Shown piece after piece: positions 57,166 through 64,000 of a stretch of 64,000 nucleotides of DNA. Source of the DNA: Girardinichthys multiradiatus (Eukaryota; Chordata; Actinopteri; Cyprinodontiformes; Goodeidae); contig NC_061795.1 of NCBI RefSeq assembly GCF_021462225.1, positions 7,347,501 to 7,411,500 of the forward strand, in the 5' to 3' direction. Below the pieces are notes generated by a model. It was not told the origin of the DNA. It did no database searches and saw nothing but the letters and a program-made list of their open reading frames with translations. A program made the position numbers and the translations under genes. Each line of letters starts with the position of its first letter. Positions within the stretch are counted from its first letter, which is position 1.

Positions 57166-57637
57166 ATTTGTCTACTACTACACCTCCCGGTATTGTCTGC
57201 TACTACACCTCCCAGCATGAATTGCAGTTAACTGGAAGTGGGCATTGGAGCTCTAATGTCACAGTGGGCTATATAAGAACACGTTAGATGCTCCACCATC
57301 GCTTTTTCTCCTGCTAGAAACCGAGACGCGGTTACCACGCAACAGAGGCGCGCATCATTCTGGAGAAGAAACCACATGGTTTTCATTCATTCTCCTCACT
57401 GGCCAAACTCATGAGAAGCTCAACAAGCTAAAGCTTACTGGGATAAGAAGACCAGTAGGTTCTTACCTTACCAATCGAAGCCATGGACCTGACACGCAAC
57501 TCAAAAAAGAGTCGAAGGGCTGCCCATGTGAACGTATTGCTGTCTACTAGTTACATATCCCACATTCCAAGTAAACCAAAAGCTTTGAATTTTGCATGCT
57601 TGATTAGGTGAAAATTATTGAATCCGAATAGCTAAGT

Positions 57638-57895
57638 GTATGGTAAATGGACTGAATTTATATAGCACCTTTCCAGTCATACAGACCGCTCAAAGCACTT
57701 TACACTAGAGCCACATTCACCCAATCGCACTCACTAACGCTCACACATTCATACACTGATACGCAGATTGGTAAGCAACTTGAGGTTATGAGCCTTGCCC
57801 AGGGGCACATCAACATACAGCAGGAGGAAGCTGGAATCGAACCCACAACCTTCCGATTGCAAGACGACTACTCTTCCTACTGAGCCACAGTCAGG
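57638..57895 (-). repeat. tRNA-derived SINE, inverted copy
   Basis: The - strand starts 'gactgtggctcagtaggaagag' (A box TGGCTCAGTAGG) with 'gtgggttcgattccagcttcc' (B box GGTTCGATTCC), and runs to 'tataaattcagtccatttacc'. It is the inverted partner of 60072-60295. Confidence 0.8.
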
Positions 57896-57904
57896 GCTGT
57901 TGAG

Positions 57905-58205
57905 TTAATAAACGTTCAGTGAGCAAGAGTGATTTATCTGTCAAAAAAAGGTTAGTGGTCCACGCCAATCGGCAGAACAGTTGAGTAAACTGTAACATTT
58001 AGTGTGGTTTTGGTTGGTAATCATCAATTATTAATGATAATTTAAATTAATGTTTTTAATTATTAAGGGCTTTGAGCCCATAATCACAACACTAGAGGAC
58101 ATCTCTGATTTCTATTTGTAAGTAATGATTTTTGGTTAAGAAATTACTTTTCTGAATTATGATTTTTGATTATAATTTTGATAGATAATAATCATAATCC
58201 TTACA
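57905..58205 (-). repeat. dispersed repeat X, copy 2
   Basis: Its reverse complement matches 27905-28165 in several blocks ('gaaatcagagatgtcctct', 'gggctcaaagc', 'gacagataaatcactcttg'). This copy is longer and less decayed. Confidence 0.7.
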
Positions 58206-58408
58206 GCACTGTACTAGTGCAGGCCATTTATTGTGCTGGGAGCATAGTAGAGTCTTAGGTGTGGCAAGTCGGAGTGTGTCCGTCAACCGGGGCCTGTGTG
58301 GTTTGGGAATGTGAAAGTAAAACAGGACTGGTCTCATGCTATGACCTTGTCATATCACTTCGGGGCACATCACATCCAGCTGCAGCTCTAGTGTTTTACG
58401 TAGCTGTA

Positions 58409-59974
58409 CAGTGTATCACAAAAGTGAGTACACCCCTCACATTCCTGTAGATATTTAAGTATATGTTTTCATGGGACAACACTGACAAAATGACACTTTG
58501 ATACAATGAAAAGTAGTCTGTGTGCAGCTTATATAACAGTGTAAATTTATTCTTCCCTCAAAATAACTCAAGATACAGCCATTAATGTCTGAACCACTTG
58601 CAAGAAAACTGAGTACACCCCTTACTGAAAGTTCCTGAAGTGTCAATATTTTTGTGTGGCCACCATTATTTACCAGAACTGCCTTGACAGTCCTGGGCAT
58701 GGAGTTTACCAGAGCTTCACAGTTTGCCACTTGAATGCTTTTCCACTCCTCCATGACGACATCATGGAGTTGGCGGATATTTGATACTTTGCGCTCCTCC
58801 ACCTTACGCTTGAGAATGCCCCAAAGGTGTTCTATTGGATTTAGGTCTGGAGACATGCTTGGCCAGTCCATCACCTTTACCCTCAGCCTCTTCAATAAAG
58901 CAGTCTTAGAGGTGTGTTTGGGTCATTATCATGCTGGAACACTGCCATGCGACCCAGTTTCCGGAGGGAGGAGATCATGCTCTGCTTCAGTATTTCACAG
59001 TACATATTGGAGTTCATGTGTCCCTCAATGAAATGTAATTCCCCAACACCTGCTCCATTCATGCACCCTCAGACCATGGCATTCCCACCACCATGCTAGA
59101 CTGTAGGCATCACACACTTATCTTTGTACTCCTCACCTGATTGCCGCCACACCATCTGAACCAAACAAATTAATCTTGGTCTCATTAGACCATAGGACAT
59201 GGTTCCAGTAATCCATGTCCTTTGTTGACATGTCTTCAGCAAACTGTTTGCGGGCTTTCTTGTGGACAGACTTCAGAAGAGGTTTTCTTCTGGGATTAGG
59301 GGCCATGCAGACCAATTTCATTTAGTGTGCGGTGTATGGTCTGAGGACTGACAGGCTGACCCCCCACCTCTTCAATCTCTGCAGCAATGCTGACAGCCCT
59401 CCTGCGCCTATCTTTCAAAGACAGCATTTGGATGTGATGCTGAGCACATGCACTTACCTTCTTTGGACGACCAACGCGAGGTCTGTTCTTAGTGGACCCT
59501 TCTCTTTTAAAACGGTGGATGATCTTGGCCACTGTGCTGCAGCTCAGTTTCAGGGTTATGGCAATCATCTTGTAGCCTTGCCATCTTCATGTAGCGCAAC
59601 AATTCATCTTTTAAGATCCTCAGAGAGATATTTGCCACGAGGTGCCATGTTGGAACTTTCAGTTACCAGTATGAGAGAGTGCGAGAGCTGTATTACAAAA
59701 TTAAACACCTCTGCTCCCTATGCACACCTGAGACCTAGTAACACTAACGAGTCACATGACATTTTGGAGGGAAAATGACAAGAGTGCTCAATTTGGACGT
59801 AGTCTCTCAGGGGTGTACTCACTTTTGTTGCCAGTGGTTTGAGGGAAGAATAAATTTACACTGTTATATAAGCTGCACACAGACTACTTTCATAATGTCA
59901 GTGTTGTCCCATGAAAACATATACTTAAATATCTGCAGGAATGTGAGGGGTGTACTCACTTTTGTGATACACTG
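58409..59974 (-). mobile_element. Tc1-like element, family 4
   Basis: CAGTGTATCACAAAAGTGAG at 58409 mirrors 59955-59974; TA flanks at 58407-58408 and 59975-59976. Inner copies of 'ggggtgtactcac' at 58608-58622 and 59812-59824 suggest the direct-repeat/inverted-repeat layout of some Tc1 types. It lies between two inverted SINE copies. Confidence 0.95.
58560..59648 (-). pseudogene. Tc1-like transposase, family 4, broken
   Basis: Starts at ATG 59648. The DNA-binding half (LSCSTVAKIIHRFKREGST, GRPKKVS linker) is at 59568-59296. The first Asp block has Asn instead (HVLWSNETKINLFG), and SMSPDLNPIEHLWGILKRK keeps the Glu. Frame changes at about 59300, 59130 and 58900 break it. Confidence 0.85.
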
Positions 59975-60071
59975 TATGTATGCAGCTGTCTTCTCATGTA
60001 GCTGTAAAGAACTATCCAAACGTTTCACACTAGCACGTGCTCCTTGCTCACAGGCTTTAGAGAGCCATAGA

Positions 60072-60295
60072 GATGACTGTGGCTCAGTAGGAAGAGTAGT
60101 TGTCTTGCAATCAGAAGGTTGTGGGTTCGATTCCAGCTTCCTCCTGCCATATGTCGATGTGCCCATGGGCAAGTTGCGTATCGTGAGTTAGTTAGTCGTG
60201 AGTGCGATTGGGTGAATGTGGCTCTAGTGTAAAGTGCTTTGATTGTCTGTATGACTGGAAAAGCGCTATATAAGTTCAGTCCATTTACCATTTAT
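60072..60295 (+). repeat. tRNA-derived SINE, direct copy
   Basis: Same family as 57638-57895 with A box (TGGCTCAGTAGG) and B box (GGTTCGATTCC) at 60081-60134. About 45 bases of the middle are lost or replaced. Confidence 0.8.
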
Positions 60296-60910
60296 AATGT
60301 GCTGGAGTAAGGCTCCCAGCTGAGGAGAAGCAGAAACACCTCCAAATTGTATCTTAGCCTTAGCAGTTCTAGTTGCTGAAAGACTGAAATAAGTTTTGAG
60401 TGTTTCAGCCTCAATGTTTCAGTGCATTGTTAACTTGTCAGGATGTCAAAGAAAAGCCCTGGTATTACACTTACTGATGAGCTAACAGCGGTTCATAGCA
60501 ATACTTGTAAACTTTAGGTGTCAGAGCTATGATTAGCTCACTTGTTGAGTTATCATATTTTGGATTCTGTGGAAAATGATTCTGTTTGTCTGTACTTGCT
60601 GTTTTAGACAGAGCATCCCCAAATACAACAGCACCATAAAGTGTATTCTGACACTTTCCTATCAGAACGTCTTGTTTGTTTGATCAGACCACGCTGACCA
60701 GCCTTCACTGCCCCTGTTTATCAACATGCCTTGGCGACACATGGCCCTGTCACCATGGTAATAATACTTTTGGATTTTCATTATAGTCTAGTTTTTGTTT
60801 TGACTTTTATTTTCTTTAATTCATTTTTAATTAGTTTTTATAGTGGGTTTGCTAGTTTCTTTAATGTTACTATTTAAACAGGGGGCGGAGCTAGAGGGGG
60901 GGCTGGGGAG
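60296..60910. other. no recognised gene
   Basis: AT-rich with short ORFs. Nothing named. Confidence 0.35.
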
Positions 60911-60920
60911 GCACTTGGGG

Positions 60921-60921
60921 T

Positions 60922-60953
<32 letters not shown>

Positions 60954-61100
60954 CGAAGGTGCCACAGATGAGATTAACAATTACAACACCACTCATTTTA
61001 TAGATACGTGTATGTATGTGTATATATATATGTATATATATAATGTGTAGTGTTGTAATTGGTACTCTCATCTGTGGCACCTTCGAGATCTCTCTCTCTC
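60921..61100. repeat. long hairpin with GA-rich stem
   Basis: 60954-60988 (CGAAGGTGCCACAGATGAGA...) and 61051-61085 are inverted copies, 33 of 35. The stem continues outward as (GA)n at 60921-60950 against (TC)n at 61087-61100. The loop holds (TATG/TA)n. It resembles a MITE-like foldback. Confidence 0.8.
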
Positions 61101-62430
61101 AGCAAAGTCCAAACTAAAACTAATTAAAATGTATCAATATTTTACTTCACTGTAGGCTGTCTGTATAAGGCAGAAATTAGAATCACTTGACAATGTTATA
61201 TATATTTCAATTGTTAAAGAACTGCCAGGTATGAAACAATGATAAACCATTTTCTGATGCATAACTTTACATCTTCAGTTTCTGTCTTTTCTTTTGAACA
61301 AATAAGTTATTGTTCTCTGCTTTTTGGTCAAGTTTTGATTTCATTTAAATTAAAAATTTGACAGTTCGGTTGTTTTCGTGATTTTATTTAAAAGTCTGTA
61401 GATGCTAAGTGATTTATTGTTTGTCCTGTCCTAATGCAAGCGGAGGTTTTTTATGTCTGTGCACCACCTGTGTAAACTCTCCCAGTCCATTAAATCGAAC
61501 GCACCGATTTCCTTGGTAACCGTTCTGTTTCGGAGGTAAGTGAGCATGCGCTCTCGTGCAGCGTATGTGAACTCTCTGGTCGTAAGCGGTGTTTTCGAGT
61601 TGTACTGTGTTGCTGTAATTCAACAAAATAACATGAAATACAACTAGTTACTCTCCCTTTGCTTTTAACTGGGGTATTTAGCAGCGAGCAGACATACATT
61701 AAACGTAGCGGTGCTCGTTTTAGAGGCTGGCCGTTCACAAAAACCTCGAGCTCCGGGGGAGAGAAGCAAAGAGCATTGAAGCTCCAGCGTAGCAGAACAG
61801 TTCAGAAACAATTTGGAATGAGGGGGAAAAAAAGCTATGTTTATGTTTTAGACTGCCTATTGGTAGCGGATCTGATATTTGTGTGCTCATGAATTTTTGC
61901 AGCCGTAACTGGTTCTGGATGATGGCTTCATAGCAGACAGCCGTTCTTCCCGGTACTGCGTACCGGCACAGAATCTTTTAGTGGTACGCAGTACCGGACC
62001 GTACCGGCTCACTTTCACCCCTGGTGCTACCTGATTGCAATGTGGCTTCTCTTTTGGTATAGCTACTCAGAGAGGGTTGTCAAGGTACTTGCAGCCTCTC
62101 TTAAGAAGTATTTCACATATTTTATCACCCGTTTCTACTACAAGACACTTGCTTTTATCTCTCTCGCAGTCATGCTTGAAGAAATCTCATATAGGAGTTT
62201 GCCGCTTTCTCCCAACTTTTCCTGTAGTCATTTTGCAGGCTAGCGTGGTGGGCAAAAATGTAATTTATAAGGTGCTGCCATGGACTATGGGGTGTCATAC
62301 CATGCTGACAGATGATGTAAACTGCTCATGTGGAAAAAGATCTATTTCATATACACAAAGCACTCAGCGGCAGCAAAGGACAGGTGGACTTGGAATCAAG
62401 GCAGCCCAATAGGGCAGTCAACACAGAGGT
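61101..62430. other. no recognised gene; possible hAT-like repeat
   Basis: Short ORFs. The text near 61950-62020 ('ggtactgcgtaccgg...gtggtacgcagtaccggaccgtaccgg') contains inverted 'gtacgcagtacc' units that look like transposon subterminal sequence. Confidence 0.3.
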
Positions 62431-63540
62431 AGTTGCCACAGAGGTAGGTCGTCGGTGAAGCACAGGAGCAGGCCAAACCGTACCCTCACCTCCACTCTCC
62501 GCTGGACCAGCACAGGCACCTGGGTAGGAGCAAAAGAAGACCATGCCATGCTTCCCGAGCCCAGCTCCTACCCCCTCACACACAGTGTTTGCATGTGTGT
62601 CTGTGGTAAAATAAAATGTTTATGCAGATGTTTATGTCTAAAGTGCTTTAAACTGGTGTTGTGGTAGGGCTGTGCAAGACCCCACGGCTTGATGAATGCA
62701 GAGTTTTCCCCACCCCGTCCCCAAAACCCCAATTGTCTCTAGTGCAGCCCAGGACCCAGAGACCTGCCAAACCAGCTAGGACCCCAGGCACAAGCCTCCC
62801 AACCCCCACTGGGCATACCCCAAGTCACTTAACCTTCCTCCCAAACCCAGACCGTACTCGACCTTACGCATTCCCTCACACCCCAGCGCACCAACCCCCA
62901 GCCACCGCAGCCTTTGGCACATCTATTGGGCCACGGACAACAAAAAGACAACGTCCAACTGGCTCACAGCCAGCCGCCCCACCTAGAGCCAGATCAGGCC
63001 CCAGGGACCCTCTACACCACTAAGTGATGTATTTAATTATTGGAGACCAAACAATTTTAATTTCTTCTGTTAGTTTTTCTTTTACAGCCAGAGATTCTCT
63101 CCATTGAAACAAAATCTCATAAGTTTTTTTTAGAAATGAATGGGGGGTTTGCAGTGTTTGGAACTGCAAGAAAGATGTGGCATCTATTCGTTTGCAAATC
63201 CACCTTTGTGGTGTCAGCAAAAAGGCAAAGTGAAGTGCATCCTGGGACTGTGTACTCTAGGCACGTTGATAGGTCTTCACATATTTTTAGCCAGAAGCCA
63301 TAGCCTGTCGGACAGTGCCAGAGGACATGTAGATAGTTATTAAGTAAATCTCCCATCTGTTAGTAAGTGAGAGCCCCTAATTTTAACACCCTTTTTCCTG
63401 TGTAGTGCATTCCATTAAGGGTTTTGTATAAGCTGAAGGCTGGCATTTTGGGTCATTCCAAAAGCGTTTTTGCAAATTTTATTCCATAAGGTCAAATCCG
63501 TACAGGTGGATAAATCAATGTCCCATTTACTGATAGGATT
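62431..63540 (-). pseudogene. L1-like LINE 3' end
   Basis: On the - strand, 63356-63117 reads LLNNYLHVLWHCPTGYGFW, the region after the reverse transcriptase in L1-like LINEs, and continues to a C-terminal part near 63080 (LTEEIKIVWSPIIKYI) with a frame change near 63150. The stretch down to about 62431 is G-rich on that strand (GGGGCCTGATCTGG-type text) as in L1 3' UTRs. The proline-rich + strand ORF at 62661-63023 is a shadow of this UTR. Confidence 0.55.
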
Positions 63541-63542
63541 TA

Positions 63543-64000
63543 CAGGGGTTGGACAATGAAACTGAAACACCTGGTTTTAGACCACAATAATTTATTAGTA
63601 TAGTGTAGGGCCTCCTTTTGCGGCCAATACAATGTCAATTCGTCTTGGGAATGACATATACAAGTCCTGCACAGTGGTCAGAGGGATTTTAAGCCTTTCT
63701 TCTTGCAGGATAGTGGCCAGGTCACTACGTGATACTGGTGGAGGAAAACGTTTCCTGACTCACTCCTCCAAAACACCCCAAAGTGGCTCAATATTTAGAT
63801 CTGGTGACTGTGCAGGCCATGGGAGATGTTCAACTTCACTTTCATGTTCATCAAAACAATCTTTCACCAGTCTTGCTGTGTGTATTGGTGCATTGTCATT
63901 CTGATACACGGCACCGCCTTCAGGATACAATGTTTGAACCATTGGATGCACATGGTCCTCAAGAATGGTTCAGTAGTCCTTGGCAGTGATGCGCCCATCT
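63543..64000 (-). mobile_element. Tc1-like element, family 1, second copy (cut by window end)
   Basis: CAGGGGTTGGACAATGAAAC at 63543 preceded by TA; it matches 9194 onward at about 95% by eye. It runs off the window. Confidence 0.9.
63595..64000 (-). pseudogene. Tc1-like transposase, family 1, second copy, C-terminal part
   Basis: Here the Gln codon replaces the stop of the first copy (HPMVQTLYPEGG), the DN of the second block is present (YQNDNAPIHTARLVKD), and the Glu is kept in SPDLNIEPLWG, though one residue before it is missing compared with 9194-10463. The N-terminal part lies outside the window. Confidence 0.85.

Noticed and set aside
62661..63023. 120-codon proline-rich ORF
   Set aside because: It is the antisense of a G-rich LINE 3' UTR; no domain, low complexity.

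Overview
This window looks like nuclear DNA of a teleost fish. It is AT-rich, intron-bearing and crowded with fish-type transposons: at least four Tc1/mariner families, several LINE types, tRNA-derived SINEs, a PIF/Harbinger relic, a hAT MITE and retroviral remains. The only convincing ordinary host gene is the 3' part of an acyl-CoA thioesterase/BAAT-family gene on the + strand. Its six exons lie at 317-436, 790-872, 1033-1117, 23947-24030, 27263-27404 and 27496-27632. They keep frame across every junction and carry the Ser, Asp and His motifs of the family.

The main feature is a ~13.3 kb Polinton/Maverick (adintovirus-like) provirus at about 5872-19212, inside the 22.8 kb third intron of that gene. 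It has ~1.27 kb terminal inverted repeats. Its + strand carries a left-arm gene (7282-8137), a 276-aa unknown protein (8310-9140), a retroviral-type integrase with chromodomain, a penton-like and a pX/pVI-like capsid protein, and the front of the major capsid protein. Its - strand carries two conserved-looking unknown genes, an FtsK/HerA-type packaging ATPase, a leader-like stub of the protein-primed DNA polymerase and a six-exon spliced gene of unknown function. It is a relic: stop codons and frameshifts break most genes, the polymerase catalytic region, the second half of the capsid gene and the protease are missing, and a Tc1 element has landed inside it.

Region by region: 1-1117 host exons; 1118-5871 intron with a Tc1 scrap; 5872-19212 Polinton; 19.67-20.76 kb and 21.28-22.96 kb two LINE fragments; 23.9-27.6 kb last host exons, with a Tc1 copy at 24861-26454; 28.66-32.74 kb Harbinger relic with a nested hAT MITE and a Tc1 copy whose transposase is intact; 32.76-34.7 kb retroviral env and integrase remains (- strand); 34.7-39.8 kb no recognisable genes; 39.85-40.84 kb LTR sequence with primer-binding sites on both sides; 41.6-42.8 kb an inverted LINE; 43.1-45.4 kb HECT-like exons converging on an integrase-core gene; 46.45-48.01 kb another Tc1; 48.06-49.8 kb LINE and SINE tails; 50.6-51.0 kb GC-rich possible first exon; 52-64 kb satellites, SINEs, two more Tc1 families, a hairpin, an L1-like tail and the start of a second copy of the Tc1 that sits in the Polinton.

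All homology calls rest on reading translations and motifs by eye. No database search was possible.
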